DNA of 8,648 bases from an uncultured Eubacteriales bacterium (GTDB taxonomy: Bacteria; Bacillota; Clostridia; Oscillospirales; CAG-272), in contig URPL01000044.1 in NCBI GenBank assembly GCA_900549725.1, positions 1 to 8,648 on the forward strand, written 5' to 3'. A program made the translations under genes and the position numbers. A model generated the notes under the pieces. The model was not told the DNA's origin. It saw only the letters and a program-made list of their open reading frames with translations, and made no database searches. Shown piece after piece: positions 1 to 4,602 of the stretch. Position 1 is the stretch's first letter; the number at the start of each line of letters is the position of its first letter.

Positions 1-43
1 CTGCTGCACGATAAGCCGATTTCGGCGATGCATGAGTTAAACT

Positions 44-766
44 GTGATATGCTTGTCTGTGGTGTCGAGCGGGATGGAGCATATCGATGCCGCGGAGGCG
101 GAGCTGACCAAAGACCGCAGCCTGCAAAGCGGGACGGTTTATGTTGCTGCCAGCGAAGTGGCGCTGCGCTGCCTTTTGCTGCCGATCCTCAAAAAATACA
201 GAATTCTATATCCGGGCATCCATATCCGAATCAGCAATCACACAACGCCGCAGGCGATTGCGGCGCTCGGCAACGAAAACGCGGATATTGCCGTTGTTAC
301 GACCCCTACGGTCTCTCTCGCTTCCATGGTGCAGACAGCCCTTTGCCCGATTACGGAGGTTGCTATCTGCAGTCCGTTTTTCGAAAAATTGACAAAGGGC
401 CGGATCTCACTTGCACAATTGACGGAATTTCCGTTGATCTCCCTCGGAAAAGAGACAAAATCATTTCAGTTTTATTCCGCATTTTTTGCCCGGCACGGCA
501 TACCGTATATGCCGGATATTGAGGCGTTTACCGCAGATCAGATTTTGCCGATGGTGAAAGCCGATCTCGGCGTCGGGTTTGTTCCGTCGGATTTTCTGAA
601 GGATGGAGACGGCATCTGCAAAATTGATTTGAAAGAACGGATTCCGCAGCGCGACATTGTCCTGATCAAACGGAAAGGGCAATCCATGAGCGCGGCAGCG
701 AGGGAGCTGGAGCGAATGCTGACGGAGCAAGCCGTGCTGCAGGGGCAAAAAGAGGGATTATTCTAA
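44..766 (+). CDS. LysR-family transcriptional regulator, effector-binding part (5'-incomplete or frameshifted)
   Basis: The product matches the C-terminal two-thirds of a LysR-type regulator, a cytoplasmic DNA-binding protein whose C-terminal domain senses a small molecule. The linker-helix end is visible (MEHIDAAEAEL), followed by the usual opening of the effector domain (SGTVYVAASEVAL, then LLPILKKYRILYPGI) and a late VGFVPSDF segment. The winged-helix DNA-binding domain of about 60 residues is missing. In this frame a TAA lies at 38-40, so the coordinates begin at the first possible start, a GTG at 44 without a clear ribosome binding site. Frame 1 from position 1 to 39 reads LLHDKPISAMHEL, which resembles the wing that normally precedes this linker. 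A small frameshifting indel near 36-50 is therefore likely, either real or a sequence error. The 3' end overlaps the opposing ferredoxin gene by 9 bp. The effector and target are unknown. Confidence 0.7.
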   Translation: MICLSVVSSGMEHIDAAEAELTKDRSLQSGTVYVAASEVALRCLLLPILKKYRILYPGIHIRISNHTTPQAIAALGNENADIAVVTTPTVSLASMVQTALCPITEVAICSPFFEKLTKGRISLAQLTEFPLISLGKETKSFQFYSAFFARHGIPYMPDIEAFTADQILPMVKADLGVGFVPSDFLKDGDGICKIDLKERIPQRDIVLIKRKGQSMSAAARELERMLTEQAVLQGQKEGLF

Positions 767-1468
767 GACGGTTCCGCTTGCGGTGAGAGTCACAACCTGC
801 CAGGGGATGCATTTTCCGCTGTTTTGCAGAGCGGTTTTTGCCGCATGCTCCAGTCCGCCGCAGCATGGCACCTCCATGCGCACAACGGTCATGCTTTTGA
901 TGTTGTTGCTGCGCAGAATCTCCGTCAGCTTTTCGGAGTAGTCTGCGCTGTCAAGCTTCGGGCAGCCGATCAGCGTGATATGCCCCTTGATGAACCGCTC
1001 ATGAAAGGCGGCATAGGCATATGCCGTGCAGTCGGCGGCAATCAGCAGCTTTGCACCATCAAAAAACGGAGCGGAAACAGGTACCAGCTTAATTTGCACC
1101 GGCCATTGGCCAAGGCGGCTTTGCGGCACGGCAGGCGCAGCAGCGGAGTCGGATGCTTCCGTGTGCCGCAGCGTTTTGAGCTGCATGCCGGGGCAGCCGC
1201 CGTGCAGCCGCATGCCTTCGCGACGCATTTTTTCCTGCTTGTTTGCCAGCACCGCCTGTGCATCATAGGCGGCTGCCTCCCGCAGCACAAAGGTGATCGC
1301 CCCGGTCGGGCAGGCGGGCAGGCAATCTCCGAGCCCGTCGCAATAGTCGTCGCGCATCAGCTTTGCCTTGCCGCCGACCATGGCGATCGCGCCCTCATGG
1401 CAGGCAGCGGCACAGGCGCCGCAGCCGTTGCATTTTTCCTGATCTATTTCAATTATTTTTCTTTTCAT
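758..1468 (-). CDS. 4Fe-4S ferredoxin-domain protein with a cysteine-rich C-terminal domain
   Basis: A 236-aa protein, probably a cytoplasmic electron carrier or iron-sulfur accessory protein. The N-terminal domain carries a first cluster motif C13-x2-C16-x2-C19-x3-C23. The second is irregular: C43, Leu where the second Cys is expected (46), C49 and C53-Pro (CDGLGDCLPACP). From memory this variant recurs in the family, so it is probably not a mutation; the second site may hold an atypical cluster. The remaining ~150 residues contain further cysteine motifs (GGCPGMQ, AADCTAYAYA, IGCPKLD, EVPCCGG), which may bind a metal or cluster. The start is placed at ATG 1468 because AGGAGG lies 7 nt upstream; an in-frame ATG further upstream (1540) lies before the predicted transcription start. 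A Crp/Fnr gene is divergently transcribed across a shared operator. The precise reaction is unknown. The 3' end overlaps the LysR gene tail to tail, with no terminator seen between them. Confidence 0.87.
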   Translation of the reverse strand: MKRKIIEIDQEKCNGCGACAAACHEGAIAMVGGKAKLMRDDYCDGLGDCLPACPTGAITFVLREAAAYDAQAVLANKQEKMRREGMRLHGGCPGMQLKTLRHTEASDSAAAPAVPQSRLGQWPVQIKLVPVSAPFFDGAKLLIAADCTAYAYAAFHERFIKGHITLIGCPKLDSADYSEKLTEILRSNNIKSMTVVRMEVPCCGGLEHAAKTALQNSGKCIPWQVVTLTASGTVLE

Positions 1469-1480
1469 GGTAATGCCTCC

Positions 1481-1509
1481 TTGCTTTTTCGGTTTGATTA
1501 TAGTAAAAT
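1481..1509 (+). promoter_or_regulatory. Probable promoter of the Crp/Fnr-family regulator gene
   Basis: TTGCTT (1481-1486), a 17-nt spacer and TAAAAT (1504-1509) form a plausible sigma-A promoter. Transcription would start near 1516, upstream of the palindrome at 1524-1539 and of the AAGAGG ribosome binding site at 1541-1546. The -35 match is moderate. The -10 overlaps the opposing ferredoxin promoter, so the two may compete for polymerase. Confidence 0.5.
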
Positions 1510-1525
1510 CCGCATAATATGTCTG
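1497..1525 (-). promoter_or_regulatory. Sigma-A promoter of the ferredoxin-domain gene
   Basis: On the minus strand, CAGACA (1525-1520, four of six matches to TTGACA) is followed after 17 nt by a perfect TATAAT (1502-1497). The expected start of transcription is near 1490, giving a leader of about 21 nt that contains the AGGAGG of the gene starting at 1468. The weak -35 element overlaps the edge of the 16-bp palindrome at 1524-1539, as expected for a promoter that needs an activator. Confidence 0.7.
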
Positions 1526-1539
1526 TTGAATTTTCAACA
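1524..1539. promoter_or_regulatory. Perfect palindromic operator, probable Crp/Fnr-family binding site
   Basis: TGTTGAA-TT-TTCAACA is an inverted repeat with two perfect 7-bp arms. It can be read as TGTTG-N6-CAACA, the same 16-bp geometry as the CRP site TGTGA-N6-TCACA. It lies between two divergent genes, one of which encodes a Crp/Fnr-type protein. Its centre (1531.5) is about 41.5 bp upstream of the start predicted for the ferredoxin gene, the classic class II activator position. It lies just downstream of the start predicted for the regulator gene and immediately before its ribosome binding site, a position that would repress. Binding by this regulator is inferred. Confidence 0.6.
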
Positions 1540-1551
1540 AAAGAGGTTTTT

Positions 1552-2211
1552 ATGAAAGATTTTTATCCGCTTCTTTGCGCCTCCGGGCTTTTTATGGGAA
1601 TATCCGAGGAGGAACTGACGGCGATGCTGCGCTGTCTTGCGCCGAAAAAAGAGAGCTATCCAAAGGATGCATTTGTGCTGCGCGCCGGGGATACGACGGA
1701 GGCAATCGGGCTGATTCTCGGGGGCAGCGTTTTGGTGATGCAGGAGGATGTTTGGGGAAACAGAACAATCGTCTCCGAGCTTGGGCAGGGGCAGACCTTT
1801 GCCGCCGCTTATGCCTGCTCCGGGGCAGCTCTGAATGTCAGCGTGGCGGCAAAAACAACCGCCGATGTTCTGTTTTTGAATGTTCGGCGTATCCTGACAC
1901 TCTGCCCGTCTGCCTGTGCACATCACAGCCGCATCATTCGTAATCTGCTCGGAGAGCTTGCCGAAAATAACCTGCGCCTGGGTGAAAAGCTTGCGCATAT
2001 GGGGCAGCGCACCACAAGGGCAAAGCTGCTTTCCTATCTTTCCGCCGAAGCGCAACGGCACGGAACCTATGCGTTTGATATTCCTTTTTCAAGGCAGCAG
2101 CTTGCGGATTATCTTGCTGTGGAGCGCAGCGGGCTTTCGCAGGAGCTTGGGAAAATGCGCAGAGAGGGGCTGCTTGCCTTTCATAAAAATCATTTTGTTC
2201 TCCATGTGTGA
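1552..2211 (+). CDS. Crp/Fnr-family transcriptional regulator
   Basis: A 219-aa cytoplasmic regulator of normal family length. Residues ~10-125 form a cupin-like sensor domain (AFVLRAGDTTEAIGLILGG, then VSELGQGQTFA). A dimerisation helix follows at ~130-160. A C-terminal winged helix has its recognition region at about 179-200 (FSRQQLADYLAVERSGLSQE). The phosphate-binding cassette of cAMP-binding CRP, with its conserved Glu and Arg, is not evident around residues 80-100, so the signal is probably not cAMP. The N-terminal Cys pattern of FNR is also not seen, although C9 and C28 are present. ATG 1552 is chosen because AAGAGG lies 5 nt upstream; ATG 1519 precedes the palindrome and lacks such a site. 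In anaerobes, relatives of this type often sit beside ferredoxin or hybrid-cluster-protein genes and control redox or nitrosative-stress functions. Here the likely target is the divergent ferredoxin gene plus itself. Confidence 0.88.
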   Translation: MKDFYPLLCASGLFMGISEEELTAMLRCLAPKKESYPKDAFVLRAGDTTEAIGLILGGSVLVMQEDVWGNRTIVSELGQGQTFAAAYACSGAALNVSVAAKTTADVLFLNVRRILTLCPSACAHHSRIIRNLLGELAENNLRLGEKLAHMGQRTTRAKLLSYLSAEAQRHGTYAFDIPFSRQQLADYLAVERSGLSQELGKMRREGLLAFHKNHFVLHV

Positions 2212-2231
2212 TGGGGCGCTGCCAAAAAGGC

Positions 2232-2260
2232 AAAAAAACAGCAGCCCCGATAAGGACTGC
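2232..2260 (-). terminator. Rho-independent terminator of tRNA-Pro
   Basis: On the minus strand, GCAGTCC pairs with GGGCTGC (one T-G wobble) around a 6-nt loop, followed by TG and a run of seven T (2238-2232). It begins 6 nt after the CCA end of tRNA-Pro. The plus-strand reading lacks a T run, so no clear terminator is seen for the convergent regulator gene. Confidence 0.85.
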
Positions 2261-2266
2261 CGAAGC

Positions 2267-2343
2267 TGGTCGGAGTGACTGGATTCGAACCAGCGGCCTC
2301 TTGGTCCCGAACCAAGCGCTCTACCAAACTGAGCCACACCCCG
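2267..2343 (-). tRNA. tRNA-Pro (anticodon CGG)
   Basis: A complete 77-nt cloverleaf reads proline codon CCG. The acceptor stem is CGGGGTG/CACTCCG with the C1-G72 pair typical of bacterial tRNA-Pro. The D arm is GCTC...GAGC. The anticodon arm is CTTGG-TTCGGGA-CCAAG with anticodon CGG. The T arm carries TTCGAAT, the discriminator is A, and CCA is encoded (2269-2267). A terminator follows. No strong promoter lies directly upstream. Its first 44 nt plus 3 nt of leader are repeated exactly at 2527-2573, where the consensus promoter is found. Confidence 0.97.
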
Positions 2344-2346
2344 AAA
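2300..2346. repeat. 47-bp direct repeat, copy 1 (5' half of the intact tRNA-Pro)
   Basis: This stretch is identical to 2527-2573. It covers tRNA nucleotides 1-44, that is the acceptor 5' strand, D arm and whole anticodon arm, plus 3 leader bases. Identity stops on both sides (2299 t against 2526 c; 2347 t against 2574 a). The repeat period is 227 bp. Confidence 0.95.
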
Positions 2347-2430
2347 TAGAAATATTCAATTGAAAGAAAAATCATCAATCAGCGCAGAAAAGCGCACCCA
2401 TCAATGTCGGCGCCCTTCCGAAAATATAGT

Positions 2431-2457
2431 CGCCGCGCGGCGCAAGCAAGCTTGCTT
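2431..2457. repeat. Two adjacent perfect palindromes
   Basis: CGCCGCGCGGCG (12 bp, 2431-2442) and AAGCAAGCTTGCTT (14 bp, 2444-2457) are each fully self-complementary and separated by one base. They lie in the insert between the tRNA-Pro repeats. No function can be assigned. Confidence 0.6.
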
Positions 2458-2482
2458 CTTCGGCTTCTTATTTTCGTTACAC

Positions 2483-2521
2483 GCCCCGAAAAAACAACTC
2501 ACAGGGTTGTTTTTTGGGGGC
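2483..2521 (-). terminator. Long stem-loop with terminator character, downstream of the tRNA-Pro half copy
   Basis: On the minus strand GCCCC, a C mismatch and AAAAAACAAC pair with GTTGTTTTTT, a C mismatch and GGGGC around a 7-nt loop (2505-2499). This is 15 base pairs with one internal mismatch. The A6/T6 inner stem resembles an A-tract/T-tract terminator that would work in either direction. Unlike a standard terminator the T run lies inside the stem and is followed by GGGGC, so efficiency is uncertain. It begins 5 nt after the half tRNA and lies between the consensus promoter and the intact tRNA. Confidence 0.6.
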
Positions 2522-2526
2522 TCACC

Positions 2527-2570
2527 CTTGGTCCCGAACCAAGCGCTCTACCAAACTGAGCCACACCCCG
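2527..2570 (-). pseudogene. tRNA-Pro(CGG) 5'-half copy (truncated tRNA)
   Basis: Forty-four nucleotides are identical to the 5' half of the intact tRNA-Pro: the acceptor 5' strand, D arm and complete anticodon arm. Copying stops exactly at the base of the anticodon stem, and variable loop, T arm and 3' acceptor strand are absent. It cannot make a normal tRNA. It nevertheless has the best promoter of the region 32 nt upstream of its first base and a stem-loop directly after it, so it is probably transcribed as a short RNA of about 115-120 nt. It may be a relic of recombination or a functional tRNA-half transcript. Confidence 0.85.
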
Positions 2571-2573
2571 AAA
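2527..2573. repeat. 47-bp direct repeat, copy 2
   Basis: An exact copy of 2300-2346. Recombination between the two copies would remove 227 bp and put the consensus promoter at 2609-2637 directly upstream of the intact tRNA-Pro. A third, weaker match (cacgccccgaaaa, 2480-2492, 12 of 13 bases) lies in the stem-loop between them. Confidence 0.95.
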
Positions 2574-2608
2574 ACGAAAGGCTGCAACGATTTCTTTGCA
2601 ACGCGAAA

Positions 2609-2637
2609 ATTATAGCAGAAAAGACGGGACTTGTCAA
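2609..2637 (-). promoter_or_regulatory. Perfect consensus sigma-A promoter reading into the tRNA-Pro half
   Basis: On the minus strand TTGACA (2637-2632) and TATAAT (2614-2609) are both perfect and separated by exactly 17 nt. Transcription should begin near 2602. This strength is typical of stable-RNA genes, so it was probably the original promoter of tRNA-Pro. Confidence 0.9.
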
Positions 2638-2753
2638 GCGCTTTTCGCAAAAATCATGCGTTTTGCAAAAAAGAGGGGACGGGGGCGCGTTTTTCGGAGC
2701 TTTGGAACAGCAAAGCGCGCTGCGCCGTGGAGAAAGAAATGCGGTCGGCACAC

Positions 2754-2782
2754 TTGATTTTGCGCAGCGGGTGTAGTATAAT
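2754..2782 (+). promoter_or_regulatory. Sigma-A promoter of the dCMP deaminase-recA-pgsA gene block
   Basis: TTGATT (2754-2759), a 17-nt spacer and a perfect TATAAT (2777-2782) place the transcription start near 2789. This is downstream of the ATG at 2788, which supports the later ATG 2815 as the real start. No LexA-type box (GAAC-N4-GTTC) is visible around it. It is the only convincing plus-strand promoter I can see upstream of the seven-gene block. Confidence 0.8.
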
Positions 2783-2814
2783 ATAGGATGAGAAAACAGC
2801 GGGAGGACGCGTGC

Positions 2815-3303
2815 ATGGATCGTGTTTCGAAAATCAACTACTATTTGGATATTGCGCAGACGGTCTCGGAGCGCGCGACCTGCATGCGCCGTCGCTTCGG
2901 CGCGATTATTGTGAAAAACGACAGCATCCTTTCCACAGGCTATAACGGTGCGCCGCGCGGCAGACAAAACTGCACGGATCTGCATCGCTGCATCCGTGAG
3001 GAGCTGCAGCTGCCGCGCGGCGAGAGATACGAGCTTTGCCGCTCCGTGCATGCCGAGATGAATGCAATCATTGCGGCGGCGCGCGAGCAAATGATCGGCG
3101 CGACGCTGTACCTTTGCTGCACGGACCCGAAGACGGGCGAGCCGATGCCGGGCACCAACAGCTGCATGATGTGCAAACGCGCGGTGATCAATGCGGGTAT
3201 TGAGACGGTGGTTGTCAGAGACACCAAAGAGGAATACCGTGTGATCCGCGTTGCGGATTGGATCGAGCATGACGACAGTCTCAGCGGAAAATTCGGATAT
3301 TAA
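2815..3303 (+). CDS. dCMP deaminase / ComEB-like cytidine-deoxycytidylate deaminase family protein
   Basis: A 162-aa zinc-dependent deaminase of the dCMP deaminase (ComEB) type. These enzymes convert dCMP to dUMP, feeding dTMP synthesis in the cytosol. The zinc-binding and catalytic motif His79-Ala-Glu81 (VHAEMNAI) and the partner cysteines C117-x2-C120 (NSCMMCKR) are intact. The family signature GYNGAPRG lies at about residues 42-49. Length is normal. ATG 2815 is chosen because GGGAGG (2801-2806) lies 8 nt upstream and the predicted transcript begins after the alternative ATG at 2788. It is the first gene of the block, 17 nt before the lipoprotein gene. Substrate is inferred from family; in Bacillus the homologue is named comEB without a proven role in competence. 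Confidence 0.9.
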   Translation: MDRVSKINYYLDIAQTVSERATCMRRRFGAIIVKNDSILSTGYNGAPRGRQNCTDLHRCIREELQLPRGERYELCRSVHAEMNAIIAAAREQMIGATLYLCCTDPKTGEPMPGTNSCMMCKRAVINAGIETVVVRDTKEEYRVIRVADWIEHDDSLSGKFGY

Positions 3304-3320
3304 ACGGAGCGGAGCAATCT

Positions 3321-4043
3321 ATGAAGCTGTCAAAAAAAATAACGGCGATTCTTTTTTCTGCGCTGCTGTGCGCGGCGCTTTTTGCCGGGTGCGTCAAGGA
3401 TACGGATTCCGATACGGACGCGGGCGAGCCTTTGTTTACAACGGGAGAAAAGCAAACGGAGGATCCGAGCGGCTATGCGCAGCTGAGCTATGACGCGCAG
3501 ACGGATCTGTATTCGTTGCCGGGCGGGCAGGTATATCGCCTCTCGGGCATTTCCTATGAGCCGGTTGCCATCGGGCAGGGCGCTGCCGGTTTTGGCGATG
3601 CCGTTCTCTATACGATCAAAGGCTTTGATGCCGGCGATTATCTGACGGAGGATTATGACGGAACCGGCGGCATTTTTTACCGCGCGGATACCGTTTTGCC
3701 GGGGCTTGCCGATATGCATGCAAACCGCGCAATCATCTGCGTGCAGGAGCAGCTGACCCTTGGCATCGGAGAAATTACGGATGCAGCCGTTTTGCAGCAG
3801 ATGATCGATCTTTTGAAAAACGGAAAGGACGTCGGGACGGAAAGTGCTTCACAGGTCTATCAGATCAAATTTGCAAGCGAGGAATATCCCGCGTTTTATT
3901 ATCGTGTCAGCTATTTTGAAAAAGCGGACGGAACGCGCTGCCTATATGACCGCGACAGCAAAAAAACCGTGGACATCGGCGATTTGCTGAGTGATTACAT
4001 CCCCTCCTCGTCGGAGCTGCAAAGCGCGGTTGAAAACGGATGA
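3321..4043 (+). CDS. Predicted lipoprotein of unknown function
   Basis: A 240-aa protein with a type II signal peptide: positive N-terminus (MKLSKK), hydrophobic core to about residue 20 and a lipobox LFAG-C24, so it should be exported and lipid-anchored to the outer face of the membrane. A short acidic, Ser/Thr/Asp-rich linker follows (~26-48). The remainder looks like a soluble domain rich in Tyr and Asp, with no family recognised and no catalytic motif visible. GGAG at 3311-3314 lies 6 nt before ATG 3321. The stop codon overlaps the rimI start (ATGA, 4040-4043), so the two genes are probably translationally coupled. Its presence between a nucleotide deaminase and rimI gives no clear hint of function. 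Confidence 0.85.
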   Translation: MKLSKKITAILFSALLCAALFAGCVKDTDSDTDAGEPLFTTGEKQTEDPSGYAQLSYDAQTDLYSLPGGQVYRLSGISYEPVAIGQGAAGFGDAVLYTIKGFDAGDYLTEDYDGTGGIFYRADTVLPGLADMHANRAIICVQEQLTLGIGEITDAAVLQQMIDLLKNGKDVGTESASQVYQIKFASEEYPAFYYRVSYFEKADGTRCLYDRDSKKTVDIGDLLSDYIPSSSELQSAVENG

Positions 4044-4570
4044 GCCGTAAGCTTAAGAAGGCACCGCTGCTTGTCATTGCCCGGGCAACGGCGGAGCAGA
4101 TCGAGGCCATTGCCGCCATAGAGCGCGCATGCTTTTCGGATCCATGGAGCGCGGAGTCGTTTACATCTCTTTGCGAGCAGGGCGCGCCATGGATTTTTCT
4201 TTCGGCACAAATGGACAGAGAAATTTGCGGCTATGCGGTCGCAAGCGCGGTTTGCGACGAGGGGGAAATTGCAAACATTGCCGTAGCGCCCGCATGGCAG
4301 CGGCAGGGCGTCGGTACGATGCTTCTCATCGCGACGCTGCGCGAGCTTATGCTGCAGGGGGCGGAATCGGTTTACTTAGAGGTGCGCGCCTCCAATACGG
4401 CGGCACGGCAGCTGTACGAGAGACGCGGCTTTGAGGTCACGGGGATTCGGCGCGGCTATTATACCTTGCCGCGCGAGGATGCGATCGTGATGCGGCGGGC
4501 GCTTCCGCCGCTTTCGCCGCAGCGGCATATGAAAAAAACAGAACGAAAAGAAAACAAAGAGACCACTTGA
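4040..4570 (+). CDS. rimI: Ribosomal protein bS18-alanine N-acetyltransferase (RimI-like GNAT)
   Basis: A 176-aa GNAT acetyltransferase that transfers acetyl from acetyl-CoA to the N-terminal alanine of ribosomal protein S18 in E. coli. The acetyl-CoA binding motif is VAPAWQRQGVG (82-92). The RimI-like C-terminal motif is NTAARQLYERRGF (119-131), with the general-acid Tyr at 126 and a conserved Glu near 114, followed by GIRRGYY and EDAIVM. An extra tail of about 20 mostly basic and polar residues exceeds the usual ~150 aa. The start overlaps the preceding lipoprotein gene by 4 nt; recA begins 32 nt downstream. Substrate specificity is assigned by homology, and other GNAT targets cannot be excluded. 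Confidence 0.87.
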   Translation: MSRKLKKAPLLVIARATAEQIEAIAAIERACFSDPWSAESFTSLCEQGAPWIFLSAQMDREICGYAVASAVCDEGEIANIAVAPAWQRQGVGTMLLIATLRELMLQGAESVYLEVRASNTAARQLYERRGFEVTGIRRGYYTLPREDAIVMRRALPPLSPQRHMKKTERKENKETT

Positions 4571-4602
4571 GAGACTTTGATACCGGAAAGGAAGGAAAAT
4601 CA

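Larger units (their letters stand above)
2347..2526. other. 180-bp non-coding insert between the tRNA-Pro repeats
   Basis: No credible gene is present. From left to right it holds a TTCAATTGAA palindrome (2355-2364), a short GCGC...GCGC hairpin (2381-2394), two adjacent perfect palindromes (CGCCGCGCGGCG at 2431-2442 and AAGCAAGCTTGCTT at 2444-2457) and the long stem-loop at 2483-2521. On the minus strand only weak promoter-like pairs are visible for the intact tRNA, for example TTGATG with AATATT at 16-nt spacing close to the gene. No integrase, transposase or terminal inverted repeat is recognised. Confidence 0.6.

Noticed and set aside
824..1555. 243-codon plus-strand open frame opposite the ferredoxin gene
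   Set aside because: The minus-strand frame carries clear cysteine cluster motifs, a promoter and AGGAGG; the plus-strand frame has none of these.
2347..2526. Insertion sequence or complete integrative element
   Set aside because: It encodes no transposase or integrase, and no terminal inverted repeats could be found. At most it is a remnant or a non-autonomous piece.
2300..2573. CRISPR-like or tandem repeat array
   Set aside because: There are only two long copies, the repeat is a tRNA half, and the 180-bp spacer is far larger than a CRISPR spacer.
2483..2602. T-box riboswitch
   Set aside because: No specifier-loop/antiterminator architecture or T-box consensus is seen, and no amino-acid gene follows on that strand; the tRNA likeness is direct sequence identity.
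2360..2776. 138-codon open frame across the tRNA-Pro duplication
   Set aside because: It translates through the half tRNA, the stem-loop and the consensus promoter, and has no ribosome binding site.
2788..2814. Earlier ATG start for the dCMP deaminase
   Set aside because: It lies at or upstream of the predicted transcription start and has no ribosome binding site, whereas ATG 2815 has GGGAGG at good spacing.
2548..3270. Long minus-strand open frame (240 codons) overlapping the dCMP deaminase gene
   Set aside because: It runs antisense to a gene with an intact zinc motif, has no recognisable domain and no ribosome binding site. It is a shadow of the GC-rich coding strand.
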